64,000 nucleotides of DNA from Phycisphaerales bacterium UBA7800 (GCA_002480565.1 DLCK01000076.1:62001-126000), one strand, 5' to 3'; numbered from the stretch's first letter, positions 24,909 through 34,379 are shown. Program-made: numbers and translations. The notes: generated by a model not told the origin, from the sequence alone.

Positions 24909-26488
24909 TCGGCTTTAATTGGCAATTGACTGTCGGTGGTATTCTCGATCTGATGCATTAAATTTCTGACATCCTGATCATCTCGTATCGCAAGTGCTTT
25001 TTGATAATGTTCGATGGCTTTGTCACGGTTACCTAATTGTGTTTGAACCAATGCCATGTTCAGGTGAGCGCGATAAAAATTATCACGTGATGCCAGGGCT
25101 TTGCTTAGCCATGCATGTGCTTCTTCATAGCGTTGATGGAGGATGGCAATCGCCCCCATATTGGCAAGCGCCTCGGCATAATCGGGCTTAATCTGCAAGG
25201 CACGTTCAAAGGATGCAATCGCGGATGCTTCGTCACCTTCCTGAATATGGATGACACCAAGATTGGTGTGTGCCATCCACGCATCAGGATTCTTGGCTAT
25301 GGTGTCGATCCAAAGTGTTTTGGCATCTTTGTAAGCACCGATTTGTTGAACCGTCACGACACTGAAAATCACCACCACTAAAAGAGCTAATCGGGGTTTG
25401 CGTGATAGAGCGATGGCAATGAGTGTCAGAATGCCAAGGCTTGCCAGGTATTGAAAGTGATCTGCGACATAGGAATAGGTGAAGGGGAACACGTCGAAAA
25501 AGCCCAGTGCAGGGAACAATGTGCCAGCGAAAAAGAGCAATGCGAAAGTCCGGCCACGACGATGGGTTTGGATCGCACGGGCAACTTGGATGCCCAGAAT
25601 CATCAGGACGGCAAAGGTGATCGCCCACTGCCACCAGACGGATGCATCTATCTGCCATTTGGGATACGTGAAAATCAATGGATTGGGCCAGACCAGTTTA
25701 CAGGCATAAAACGCCAATACGCGACCTGACAAGAGGAATCGTTCGATGGCGTTTAACTGCCATTCACTACCTGATGCCCCGACATGCGTTTTTTCCATGT
25801 AGACGGTAAACAGTCCCATGGCAATACCGATGATCCAGAACGGCAGTGTCGGGACGATGTCCTTGACGGTGATCTTGCCCCGCTTATACCAAATATAAAG
25901 CAGTAGTGCAGCGGGCAATGTACAGGCGACTGTTTTACTGAGTAAGGCACAGAAAAACAGCAGGAAAGCTCCTACCCAAAATCGCCCTTCTCGCCGACTG
26001 TCAAAATTCAGGTAACACCATGCAGCTGAAAGATAACACAAACCGCTGAGGACGTTCTTGCGTTCAGTGATCCATGCGACGGATTCAACATGGACAGGAT
26101 GAATCGCAAAAAGCGCAGCAGTGAGCCATGCGGGCCAGAAGTTCAAACCTATCCTGCGCAGGACGGAGACAAGCACCATCGCACTAAGTCCGTGCAACAG
26201 GACATTAACAAAGTGATACCCCCCTGCCCAAAGTCCCCAAAGCTGATGCTCAACCCAGAACGTGGTAAAGACCAAGGGGTAATATTGAGGTGTACTGCCG
26301 GGCTTGAACCATGCGTCGGAAAGCCCATCAAGACCTGATGTGAGCACCGAATTATGCGTGACATAGTAATCGTCATCCCAGATATAGCCACAGGTGATGG
26401 TGCGACTGTAGACAAGAACAGTGAGGATCAATAACCCCCACGTCGCCCACCGCATCTGTTTTTCCAATATCATGTCACTTTGCTGCAT
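24905..26488 (-). CDS. TMTC-like membrane glycosyltransferase with C-terminal TPR repeats
   Basis: 527 residues. An N-terminal multi-pass part of about 10 helices contains GYIWDDDYYVTHN (the acidic first-loop motif of GT-C enzymes), YYPLVFTTFWVEHQLWG and HPVHVESVAWITERKNVLSG. All are characteristic of the TMTC/ArnT-like group that uses polyprenyl-phosphate sugars. The last 130 residues are about three TPR units (NPDAWMAHTNLGVIHIQEGD, KPDYAEALANMGAIAI, RAHLNMALVQTQLGN). Planctomycetes carry many such proteins. O-mannosylation-like activity is a family-level guess. Three candidate ATGs lie within the first 12 residues. Confidence 0.82.
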   Translation of the reverse strand: MQQSDMILEKQMRWATWGLLILTVLVYSRTITCGYIWDDDYYVTHNSVLTSGLDGLSDAWFKPGSTPQYYPLVFTTFWVEHQLWGLWAGGYHFVNVLLHGLSAMVLVSVLRRIGLNFWPAWLTAALFAIHPVHVESVAWITERKNVLSGLCYLSAAWCYLNFDSRREGRFWVGAFLLFFCALLSKTVACTLPAALLLYIWYKRGKITVKDIVPTLPFWIIGIAMGLFTVYMEKTHVGASGSEWQLNAIERFLLSGRVLAFYACKLVWPNPLIFTYPKWQIDASVWWQWAITFAVLMILGIQVARAIQTHRRGRTFALLFFAGTLFPALGFFDVFPFTYSYVADHFQYLASLGILTLIAIALSRKPRLALLVVVIFSVVTVQQIGAYKDAKTLWIDTIAKNPDAWMAHTNLGVIHIQEGDEASAIASFERALQIKPDYAEALANMGAIAILHQRYEEAHAWLSKALASRDNFYRAHLNMALVQTQLGNRDKAIEHYQKALAIRDDQDVRNLMHQIENTTDSQLPIKAD

Positions 26489-26546
26489 CTGCGTATGTTA
26501 CACGCAAAAATGACAGCTTGGGAGACGCTTTGACAGATCAATTAGC

Positions 26547-26939
26547 ATGAAACGATACCGCTTCACATCTGCCCAACGCCTGCATGGCAAAACAGACTTC
26601 TCTGCTGTCTACAAGCAGGGTAAGCGCTGGTACGGCGGGCCTTTGGTCGTGGTGGCTGTCCCCAATGACCTGACGTTTAATCGGCTTGGTTTAAGCGTCT
26701 CCCGCAAAGTCGGCAATGCAGTCAAACGCCATCGCATCAAACGACTGTTACGTGAGTCGTTTCGCCTCTCACAATGCGAGCATCCCATCGGTTATGACAT
26801 CATCATCATCGTCCGCCCCCATGACCTGTTAGCACAGGTTGAGTATCAGACGATTTTGCTCAAGTCACTTTCAAAACTCCATGCGAAATGGGGACAGGTC
26901 AACTTGGATTCTGTGACAGAATCTTGTCCTGAGGGATGA
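26547..26939 (+). CDS. rnpA: ribonuclease P protein component
   Basis: 130 residues, basic. The RNR signature SRKVGNAVKRHRIKRLLRESFR is intact, preceded by FTSAQRLHGKTDFSAVYKQGKRW. Binds RNase P RNA for 5' maturation of tRNA. In most bacteria rnpA follows rpmH; here the upstream neighbour is a divergent TPR membrane protein only 58 bases away, so there is no rpmH. hflX follows 44 bases downstream and may be co-transcribed. Confidence 0.94.
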   Translation: MKRYRFTSAQRLHGKTDFSAVYKQGKRWYGGPLVVVAVPNDLTFNRLGLSVSRKVGNAVKRHRIKRLLRESFRLSQCEHPIGYDIIIIVRPHDLLAQVEYQTILLKSLSKLHAKWGQVNLDSVTESCPEG

Positions 26940-26983
26940 CTACATTTCCTCTTTGTTCCGGTCTTATGTAGACTAGCCCGGTC

Positions 26984-28309
26984 ATGGAAGAAGGAAAACG
27001 TTCACAATTAGCTGTCGCATCCGAGCCTGCGGTTCTGGCCGGGGTACTCTTTCCCAATGGGGATTATGATCCACATGATCCTTTGGGTGAGTTACGCTCA
27101 TTGGCTGATACGGCTGGAGCTGTGGTATGCGATGAAATATTGCAGCACCGCCAGAAACCCGTTGCAAGCACCTTCATGGGTAAAGGCAAAGTCGAGGAAC
27201 TCGCTGGACTGGTTAAAGCGCACAACGCTTCGGTGGTTCTTTTTGAAAATGACCTTTCACCATCACAGATTGGGAAAATCGAAGAAATCGTCGAAGTTAA
27301 AGTCCTTGATCGCAGTGAACTGATTCTCGATATTTTCGCAGCACGTGCTCAAACCTATGAGTCACGGTTGCAGGTCGAATTGGCTCAGTTGGAGTACACC
27401 TACCCACGTCTGCGTGCAATGTGGTCACACCTTGAACGTATTGCAGGTGGAGCCCCTGCAGGAATTGGAACGCGCGGGCCAGGTGAACAGCAGTTGGAAA
27501 TTGACCGTCGAATTGTCCAACAACGCAAATCGGAACTCAAGCGTGAAATCCTGCGTGTCCAAAGTCGTAAGACCCGTGAAGTCGCCCAACGCAATAAAGA
27601 CAACTACACCGTCGGCCTGGTCGGATACACCAACGCAGGCAAGAGTACGCTCTTTAACACCCTCACCGGCACGGGGACTTACGCGGACGACAAACTCTTT
27701 GCGACTCTTTCAACGCTAACCCGGAAACTCGACCTTGGCGGTGGTGACAGTGCAATGCTGTCGGACACTGTGGGGTTTGTCCGTGACCTGCCTCACCATC
27801 TGGTTGCCAGCTTTAAATCCACCTTGGAAGAAGCGGTCAACGCCGACTTGTTATTGGTTGTATTAGACGCAGCACACCCGCGTGCGCATCAGCAATTGCA
27901 CACAGTCATGCATGTGCTCGATGACATTGGTGCAACCGAACCTCAGCGTCTGTTACTCTTGAATAAAACGGACTTGTTAGAACACAATGCAGACTTGCTG
28001 GTGTTTGAAAAAGAATATCCCGACGCCATTGCAATCAGCGCCAAAACTGGTGTCGGCCTGGACAAGCTCATTGAACGAATCCGTCAAGGTATCCATGGCA
28101 AGACACAGACATTGACCCTGCAACTGCCCATGTCGGATGGCAAGTCAATCACCTTCCTGGAAAACCGTACCACTATCCATGATCGGGAATATGTCGATCA
28201 ATTCGTGCGTTATACCGTTACCATTGGTGCACGTCAGATGGATCAATTACGCTCAGCAGGGGCTCGGATTGAGATTATCCAAGAACCGACGGCTGGCAGT
28301 TCACGATAA
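26984..28309 (+). CDS. hflX: GTPase HflX
   Basis: 441 residues. Ribosome-associated GTPase that splits stalled 70S ribosomes under stress. The N-terminal HflX domain includes STFMGKGKVEELAGL and VVLFENDLSPSQ. A coiled linker follows with RAMWSHLERIAGG, GIGTRGPGEQQLE and an RIVQQRKSELKREI helix. The G domain has GYTNAGKST (214-222), DTVGFVRDLPHHL and NKTD. Length and domain order are standard. Likely in one unit with rnpA upstream. Confidence 0.96.
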   Translation: MEEGKRSQLAVASEPAVLAGVLFPNGDYDPHDPLGELRSLADTAGAVVCDEILQHRQKPVASTFMGKGKVEELAGLVKAHNASVVLFENDLSPSQIGKIEEIVEVKVLDRSELILDIFAARAQTYESRLQVELAQLEYTYPRLRAMWSHLERIAGGAPAGIGTRGPGEQQLEIDRRIVQQRKSELKREILRVQSRKTREVAQRNKDNYTVGLVGYTNAGKSTLFNTLTGTGTYADDKLFATLSTLTRKLDLGGGDSAMLSDTVGFVRDLPHHLVASFKSTLEEAVNADLLLVVLDAAHPRAHQQLHTVMHVLDDIGATEPQRLLLLNKTDLLEHNADLLVFEKEYPDAIAISAKTGVGLDKLIERIRQGIHGKTQTLTLQLPMSDGKSITFLENRTTIHDREYVDQFVRYTVTIGARQMDQLRSAGARIEIIQEPTAGSSR

Positions 28310-28339
28310 CGCGATAGCTGAATCAAAAAGGAATAGCTG

Positions 28340-29113
28340 ATGAATCGCTTCAACTTCCGCCTGTTGATGCTCGGATTGCTTTGCATGTTGCTGATGTTGG
28401 GTTGTAAGTCTAGCACGCTCGTGCAATCTGATACCGCTGATAAAAGCAATCCGCAATTGAAAAATGTTCAGGACTCCGCGGAGATTCTGCGAAAGATTAT
28501 CGCGGCCAGTGGTATGGATGACATCAGCCACGTGCTGCAAATCCGTTTTACATTCAACGTCCATCATGGTGAAAACAAGCTTTCCAGACAATGGACTTGG
28601 CGACCGCGTGAAGACAAAGTTACTTTGACGCATCCGGGCCCCACCGGTGAATCGATCTCACTGTCATTTATCCGAAGTGAGGTTCTTGCCAATCCTGACG
28701 CGCCAACCAATGTGCGCATGGCGGATCGTTGGTTTATCAATGATTCGTTCTGGTTGATGATGCCACTGCACTTGTCCTGGCAGGATACGGCGAAGCTTGG
28801 TATCCAGGATCATGGGATGACTGCGTTACCCATCGGCGAAGGTCAAGCTCATCACGTGACGGTCACTTTCCCCAAGTCCGATATCGGTGGTGGTGGATAT
28901 ACGCCTGGCGATGTATATGACCTGTATCTGGATGACCAATACCTCATCAAACAATGGGCGTTTCGCAAGGCTGGCAAACAGACGCCTAATCTTGTGAACA
29001 CGTTTGATGCGTACGCTAAAATTGGCGAGATGCACATTGCGATGAATCACGAAAACCCCAATGGTTTTAAGCTGTGGTTCAGCGATGTGACCGTGGTGAC
29101 GGATAACAAATGA
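28340..29113 (+). CDS. hypothetical lipoprotein
   Basis: 257 residues. The lipoprotein signal has a lipobox LMLGC ending at Cys22, so the protein is probably anchored in a membrane. The mature part is beta-rich with short motifs, RQWTWRPREDKVTL, RWFINDSFWLMMP and VYDLYLDDQYLIKQW. These give an overall look of a LolA/LolB-like half-barrel or a DUF6503-like domain, which I cannot confirm. AAGGA precedes the ATG. It lies 30 bases after hflX and ends in a bidirectional terminator shared with moxR. Confidence 0.75.
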   Translation: MNRFNFRLLMLGLLCMLLMLGCKSSTLVQSDTADKSNPQLKNVQDSAEILRKIIAASGMDDISHVLQIRFTFNVHHGENKLSRQWTWRPREDKVTLTHPGPTGESISLSFIRSEVLANPDAPTNVRMADRWFINDSFWLMMPLHLSWQDTAKLGIQDHGMTALPIGEGQAHHVTVTFPKSDIGGGGYTPGDVYDLYLDDQYLIKQWAFRKAGKQTPNLVNTFDAYAKIGEMHIAMNHENPNGFKLWFSDVTVVTDNK

Positions 29114-29165
29114 GTCGTTGCACTTACATGGTGATTCAATCTTAAACGACAGGAAAACAAACAAA

Positions 29166-29208
29166 AAAGCCGTGCTGCAATAGAGCAACACGGCTTTGTT
29201 ATTTTTTT
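29166..29208. terminator. bidirectional terminator between the lipoprotein gene and the MoxR gene
   Basis: AAAGCCGTG...TGC pairs with GCA...CACGGCTTT (one mismatch). It is followed by TTATTTTTTT on the plus strand and preceded by AAAAAA, the T tract for the minus strand. Confidence 0.8.
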
Positions 29209-29226
29209 GATTGAGTCATCGTCTGT

Positions 29227-30159
29227 TTAGACAGGCGAAGGCACGGTTTCAAGAACCTGCTGCATGACACGGGCAGTTGCCACGCCATCGGCATCGTGCA
29301 TGTAGGTCTTGGAGATCACGCGGTGAGCAAAGACCGGGATCACGTTGGAGACGATATCGTCAGGCACGACATAGTCACGCTTGTGCATCAAAGCAGTTGC
29401 GCGAGCCGCACGAACCAACGCCAGTGAACCACGAGGGGACACACCGATTTGTAACTGTTCGTTGTTACGTGTCGCATTGGAAATCTGAATGATGTAGTCA
29501 ATCAGTGACGGGTCGATCTGAACCTTGTTGACCATTTCCTGAAGAGTCACCAATTCATCAGCAGTCATCACCGGCTCAAGGTCGGATAACGTCGTGCGTG
29601 ATGGGTCAAGATCCAAAATCCGTGATTCGTCTTCGGGGGATGGATAGCCCAGATGGATACGCATCAGGAAGCGGTCGAGTTGACTTTCAGGCAGGAAGTA
29701 CGTGCCTTCAAATTCAAAGGGGTTCTGGGTCGCGATGACCATGAACGGTTGAATGAGCTTGCGGGTCTGACCATCAATGGAGACCTGTGCTTCGTTCATC
29801 GCTTCAAGCAACGCAGATTGTGTGCGAGGTGTCGTACGGTTGATTTCATCAGCAAGCAACACATTGGAGAAAATCGGTCCAGGCTTGAAAATGAAGTCGC
29901 CCTTCTGCTGATTCCAAATCGTTACGCCAAGGATATCACCCGGCAGCAAGTCAGGGGTCATCTGCACACGACTGATGGAACAGTCAAGGCTTTTAGACAA
30001 GGAGGTCGCAAGGATGGTTTTGCCCACACCCGGGACGTCCTCAATAAGGACATGTCCACGAGCCAGCAGACAAACGATGAGTTTATCCACCGCTGCCTGG
30101 TTCCCCAGAAAGACCTTCTGTACGTTCTTTTTCAGTAGTTCCAGTTTTTGTACCGGCAT
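29227..30159 (-). CDS. MoxR family AAA ATPase
   Basis: 310 residues. Walker A is DVPGVGKTILA, Walker B is LLADEINRTTPRTQSALLEAM, followed by sensor 1 in VIATQNPFEFEGTY and the arginine region LPESQLDRFLMRI. The C-terminal lid carries GVSPRGSLALVRAARATAL. MoxR ATPases act as chaperones for maturing metalloenzymes or surface proteins, usually beside DUF58 and von Willebrand A-domain genes. None of these is adjacent here: the upstream region leads to the divergent cdaA. Confidence 0.92.
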   Translation of the reverse strand: MPVQKLELLKKNVQKVFLGNQAAVDKLIVCLLARGHVLIEDVPGVGKTILATSLSKSLDCSISRVQMTPDLLPGDILGVTIWNQQKGDFIFKPGPIFSNVLLADEINRTTPRTQSALLEAMNEAQVSIDGQTRKLIQPFMVIATQNPFEFEGTYFLPESQLDRFLMRIHLGYPSPEDESRILDLDPSRTTLSDLEPVMTADELVTLQEMVNKVQIDPSLIDYIIQISNATRNNEQLQIGVSPRGSLALVRAARATALMHKRDYVVPDDIVSNVIPVFAHRVISKTYMHDADGVATARVMQQVLETVPSPV

Positions 30160-30340
30160 GCATTAAGCTCCGTCTCAAGAGAGTCACGACAGTATAACAG
30201 TTAAACCGCAGCTTGGCATCCAAAGATTATAACATTCTCGTTTGAAGGCCATCCTTGCCGATACAATAAACAGTCGATTGAATGTATGATATTGACCGTC
30301 AGTAACCCCAGAACCCTGCAAGTCGGACTGTCTGCTGCTT

Positions 30341-31204
30341 ATGGACCTTTTTGAACGTCTAAACCTGCTGCTGCTGCGTCTGATCGGCTACCTTAAAAAT
30401 GAGCCGGCAGTTGTTCTTATTGAATTAGCCCTTTTCTGGGCGATTACCTACATGGTGTTCCGCTTTTTGCGAGGTACCCGTGGTGCCCGTGCCATTAAGG
30501 GTGCGGTGTTGATGCTCATCGTGGCCACGCTTTCAATCAAAATTTTAGGTAGTGGTTCGGCATTTGAACGCTTGAATTTCATCTACAACAACTTCCTTGG
30601 CTATGCTTCACTGGCGATGGTGATTGTCTTCCAACCGGAACTAAGGCGAGCCTTTGTCCGTTTGGGTGAAGCAAGGCTGTTTCGATCAGCCACCGGACTT
30701 CGACGTGCCCAGGTGATTGAAGAAGTCATCAATTCCGTAGCATACCTGAGTAAAAATAAAATCGGAGCCTTGGTCGTTCTTGAACGCGATGTCGGTCTTG
30801 AAGGTGTTGTTCAAGCCGGGACTCAGCTTGATGCTCATGTGACAGGTGAATTGCTCAATACCATATTTTGGCCAGGTAGTGCGCTGCATGACATGGCGGT
30901 GGTCGTTCGTGGAGAACGAATCGTCGCTGCAGGTGTCCAGCTTCCACTTGCCGAAGCCGAACAGTACAGCCAGGAACTCGGATCGCGTCATCGCGCTGCC
31001 TATGGCCTGAGTCTTGAATGCGACGCATTGGTCGTGGTCGTCAGTGAAGAGACCGGGACCATTAGTCTTGCTGAACGTGGGCGTCTGGTTCGAAATCTTT
31101 CGCCTGATGGTTTGCGTACAGCGTTGGTTCGCGGATTGGGTGAAATGAAAAGTGTCGATAGTTCGGATCTTGTTCCTACTGTTAAAAGCAAGAAGTCCAC
31201 TTAA
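30341..31204 (+). CDS. cdaA: diadenylate cyclase CdaA
   Basis: Makes the second messenger c-di-AMP from two ATP. 287 residues: three membrane helices (about 24-43, 51-70 and 86-98) and then the DAC domain. FQPELRRAFVRLGE and the RHR triad in GSRHRAAYG (216-218) are standard. The other active-site triad, normally Asp-Gly-Ala in LHDGAV, reads LHDMAV (Asp184-Met185-Ala186). The Asp is kept but the Gly is changed, which may affect activity. The next gene is cdaR, as in Firmicutes, but glmM is replaced by proA. The C-terminal 20 residues are an unrelated polar tail. Confidence 0.93.
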   Translation: MDLFERLNLLLLRLIGYLKNEPAVVLIELALFWAITYMVFRFLRGTRGARAIKGAVLMLIVATLSIKILGSGSAFERLNFIYNNFLGYASLAMVIVFQPELRRAFVRLGEARLFRSATGLRRAQVIEEVINSVAYLSKNKIGALVVLERDVGLEGVVQAGTQLDAHVTGELLNTIFWPGSALHDMAVVVRGERIVAAGVQLPLAEAEQYSQELGSRHRAAYGLSLECDALVVVVSEETGTISLAERGRLVRNLSPDGLRTALVRGLGEMKSVDSSDLVPTVKSKKST

Positions 31205-31219
31205 TGGAGTCCATGTAAC

Positions 31220-32236
31220 GTGAAGCTGTTCCCCTCAGGACATATCCGTGAATACATCACTGTCACCCTCGTGGCGGTGTTGGTCTGGCTATATGCTGAA
31301 GGTGAAAATATCAAGACCTACGAGATGGATGTGCCGATTCAGTTTGTCGCTGCCACGGGTCAGAATTTACTGATTTCCCCTTCGCGTCTGGAAAAAAATC
31401 CACGTGTCACAATTCAATGCAGTTCCGCCCAACATGTCCAACTTGAGCAGCTTTTTGATGGTTCACCAATCCCTGTCCCATTAAGCGAAGATCCCAATGC
31501 GCCAGAGGGCAATCAACAATTGCTACTCAAACAGTTGTTTACTTCATTACCCATTTTTTCCAAACTCAGTGTCAATATCACCGAAGTCAAGCCAGCTCAG
31601 GTTATGGTTAACGTCAAATCACTACAAACCATTGACTTGAAAATTACTGAACTCACCGAAGGCGACACCCAGTTACAAGACGTGGTCATTGAGCCATCCA
31701 ATGCAACATTACATTTGCCCAAGGACATGCTCACCAACATCACTGAAAATGACACGATTCTTGCTCGACTCAATAAACAGGTACTCGATCGTTTGGCACT
31801 CAACCAGTCGCACACCATTGACGGTGTCCAGTTGATTGCTCCTGCTGCAGTTCGAACAGAGTATGTGCGAATTGACCCGCCAACAGCAAAGGTGACATTT
31901 ACACTTACTCGTCAGACCAAAACAGCAATTATTTCCAGTGTGGCAGTACGATTGGTCTTACCTGCTGCATCAATGAGTCAGTATGACGTGAGTCTACTCA
32001 ATGATGAGGACAAGCTCATACGTTCGGTCAAACTCACCGGCCCCAATGATCTGATTGATGCCATTGAGCAGCGTAAAATCAAAATATGGGCTGACCTGAA
32101 ACTCGAAGCTGACGACTTGGCAAAGGGCGTGGGTAAGGATTCCATTGCAACGGTTCCATTGATCCAAAAGCCTGAAAACGTCAAACTCGTTGAAGCCCCC
32201 GGTGCGATCAATCTCAAGATCACCGCACGTCAGTAA
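31220..32236 (+). CDS. cdaR: YbbR/CdaR domain protein, CdaA regulator
   Basis: 338 residues. One N-terminal membrane helix (YITVTLVAVLVWLYA) is followed by an extracytoplasmic part made of YbbR-like beta repeats. Recognisable pieces are MDVPIQFVA, NVKSLQTIDLKITEL and repeated VxVxL strands. CdaR proteins bind the membrane cyclase CdaA and modulate c-di-AMP output. The start is a GTG at 31220 with GGAG upstream, 15 bases after the cdaA stop, so the pair forms an operon. Confidence 0.85.
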   Translation: MKLFPSGHIREYITVTLVAVLVWLYAEGENIKTYEMDVPIQFVAATGQNLLISPSRLEKNPRVTIQCSSAQHVQLEQLFDGSPIPVPLSEDPNAPEGNQQLLLKQLFTSLPIFSKLSVNITEVKPAQVMVNVKSLQTIDLKITELTEGDTQLQDVVIEPSNATLHLPKDMLTNITENDTILARLNKQVLDRLALNQSHTIDGVQLIAPAAVRTEYVRIDPPTAKVTFTLTRQTKTAIISSVAVRLVLPAASMSQYDVSLLNDEDKLIRSVKLTGPNDLIDAIEQRKIKIWADLKLEADDLAKGVGKDSIATVPLIQKPENVKLVEAPGAINLKITARQ

Positions 32237-32308
32237 ATCGCATCATTGGCCCCTACCTGCTAAAATACTCGTTTTGACGAATTAAACCTCCAGACAGGAG
32301 TTGTTGTG

Positions 32309-33598
32309 ATGTCCAGCACAATCACTGAAAATCAGATCACCGATACACAGGCTTACTGTCAGCAGTTGGCAGATAAGGCTTATGCTGCAAGTCGCAGCCT
32401 ATCAGGTGTTGCCAGCCAGCAACGTATTGATGCACTTAACGCCATTGCCACTCGCATTGAAGCGTCCGCCGAATTTCTTAAAAGTGAGAATGCCAAGGAC
32501 CTTGCTGCCGGTGAGGCAAATGGTTTGTCTTCTGCCATGCTCGATCGTCTGAAAATTGATGATACGCGAATCGCCTCCATCGCAGGTTCCGTGCGGGAAA
32601 TTGCATCACAGACTGACCCGTTGGGGCAGATTATTGAAGGACGTGTCCTGCCCAATGGTCTGAAACTCTCCAAAGTCCGCGTCCCCCTGGGCGTGGTGCT
32701 GATCATTTTTGAATCACGTCCCAATGTGACTTCTGATGCAGCAGTTTTGTGTATCAAGAGTGGCAATGCAACCATTCTCCGCGGTGGTAAGGAAGCGATT
32801 CATTCCAATAACGCATTAGCCCAATGTGTCCGCGGTGGACTTGAAGATGCAGGCATCAATCCCGATGTCGTGCAACTTGTTCAAACCACCGACCGTGCTG
32901 CTGTCGGCGCGCTGCTTAAAATGGATAACCGTATTGACCTTGCCATCCCCCGTGGCGGCAAGTCCTTGATTAAAGCCGTCGTCGAACAGGCACACATTCC
33001 CGTCATCAAGCATTACACCGGCAACTGTCACGTGTATGTGGACAATGTCTGCGATGAGCAGATGGCAATCGACATTTGTATCAATGCTAAGACGCAGCGC
33101 ACCGGCGTGTGCAATGCCACCGAAACCATCCTGCTGCACAAGGATGTGGTTGCATCAGGACTGGGTAAGAAAATCTGCGATGCATTGATTGCCAAGGGTG
33201 TTGAAATTCGTGGTGATGCGTCCATCGCCAAACTCAACGACAAGATCAAAGCAGCAACTCCTCAAGACTGGGACGAAGAATATCTGGACATGATTGTTGC
33301 GATGAAGACGGTCGATTCACTTGCCGATGCCGCAACACATATCAACGATCATGGCTCGCGTCACACCGATGCCATTGTCACCAATGATGTGAATCACGCT
33401 GATCAATTCGTGCAGTCGGTCGATACCGCCAACACCTTTGTCAACTGCTCTACGCGATTCAGCGATGGCGGTGAATATGGTTTAGGCGCAGAGATCGGCA
33501 TCAGTACCGACAAGCTCCACGCACGAGGGCCGATGGGTGCTGCTGACCTGACCACCTACAAATGGGTGATCTATGGCAACGGCCAAGTGCGTGGGTAA
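32309..33598 (+). CDS. proA: gamma-glutamyl phosphate reductase
   Basis: Second step of proline synthesis: NADPH-dependent reduction of glutamyl-5-phosphate to the semialdehyde. 429 residues. LPNGLKLSKVRVPLGVVLII, FESRPNVTSDA, the catalytic Cys in TQRTGVCNATE, and DGGEYGLGAEIGISTDKLHARGPMG are diagnostic. Start at ATG 32309, 8 bases after CAGGAG; a GTG one codon earlier is possible. proB is not in the window. It may be read from the cdaA-cdaR transcript, 70 bases upstream. Confidence 0.96.
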   Translation: MSSTITENQITDTQAYCQQLADKAYAASRSLSGVASQQRIDALNAIATRIEASAEFLKSENAKDLAAGEANGLSSAMLDRLKIDDTRIASIAGSVREIASQTDPLGQIIEGRVLPNGLKLSKVRVPLGVVLIIFESRPNVTSDAAVLCIKSGNATILRGGKEAIHSNNALAQCVRGGLEDAGINPDVVQLVQTTDRAAVGALLKMDNRIDLAIPRGGKSLIKAVVEQAHIPVIKHYTGNCHVYVDNVCDEQMAIDICINAKTQRTGVCNATETILLHKDVVASGLGKKICDALIAKGVEIRGDASIAKLNDKIKAATPQDWDEEYLDMIVAMKTVDSLADAATHINDHGSRHTDAIVTNDVNHADQFVQSVDTANTFVNCSTRFSDGGEYGLGAEIGISTDKLHARGPMGAADLTTYKWVIYGNGQVRG

Positions 33599-33616
33599 AT
33601 CAAACATGGATAGATA

Positions 33617-33695
33617 AACCACAGAGTCACAGAGTTAGAAAGACAATTCTGTGTCTCATGTCTTAAACTCTGTGCCTCAGTGCCTCTGTGGTTAA
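33617..33695. repeat. dispersed inverted repeat, CTCTGTGGTTAA type
   Basis: The left arm AACCACAGAGTCACAGAGTT (33617-33636) is the reverse complement of much of the right arm (33666-33695, AACTCTGTGCC...CTCTGTGGTTAA). A third copy lies at 54865-54893 and a diverged one at 19771-19863. It occupies most of the gap between proA and the HAD gene and could form a long hairpin. Confidence 0.65.
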
Positions 33696-33719
33696 GACAA
33701 CAAAAGAAACGTGAAACAA

Positions 33720-34358
33720 ATGCCCCACAACATCCAACTGATCATCTTCGACCTCGGCCGTGTCATGGTGGATATCTGCAATGACTGGCAGGAAGCTGCT
33801 TCACGAGCGGATGTGACCTTGCCCATGGAAGATTACCTGCAAGCCCATGAGCAGATCAACGGTCCATTACTCACAGCCATGGAGACCGGCCAGATTGATA
33901 TCAATGTGTTTACGCAGTCAATCAGCAAACTGGTTAACAAGCCTGCGTCTGAGATCAAAAGCGCATTTCTCAAATGGCTCAAAGCGCCGATGCCCGGCAT
34001 GGTCGAGTTGGTCAAAGACCTTAAAACCAAGGGGTATCAGACAGCGTGTTTGTCCAATACCAGTCACATGCACTGGGACATGATGCTTGATCCGACCAGT
34101 GAACATTATCTGGCATTGGATCAGATTTTTGACTATCCCTATGCCAGTCACATCATCGGTATCATGAAACCTGATAGCGGGATTTACGATTACGTCGAAG
34201 AGCAGACCGGTAAGAAACCATCGCAGATCATGTTCTTTGATGACAATGTTGCCAACATTGAGGCGGCTAAATCTCGCGGGTGGCATGCGACTTTAATCAC
34301 GCAGGATAAGCCTGTCACGCAACAGGTTCAGGCACAATTATCCGCGATTGAAAAATGA
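33720..34358 (+). CDS. HAD-superfamily hydrolase, YihX-like
   Basis: 212 residues. Motif I reads FDLGRVMVDI, with the nucleophile Asp but Gly at the second acid position, as in the YihX (alpha-D-glucose-1-phosphatase) group. Motif II is ACLSNTSHMHW, motif III includes GIMKPDSGIYDY and motif IV FFDDNVANIEAAKSRGW. Substrate not predictable. The ATG at 33720 is chosen; a GTG at 33711 would add three residues. It lies directly after the repeat at 33617-33695. Confidence 0.85.
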   Translation: MPHNIQLIIFDLGRVMVDICNDWQEAASRADVTLPMEDYLQAHEQINGPLLTAMETGQIDINVFTQSISKLVNKPASEIKSAFLKWLKAPMPGMVELVKDLKTKGYQTACLSNTSHMHWDMMLDPTSEHYLALDQIFDYPYASHIIGIMKPDSGIYDYVEEQTGKKPSQIMFFDDNVANIEAAKSRGWHATLITQDKPVTQQVQAQLSAIEK

Positions 34359-34379
34359 TGTATTGATTGTTCCAACGCA

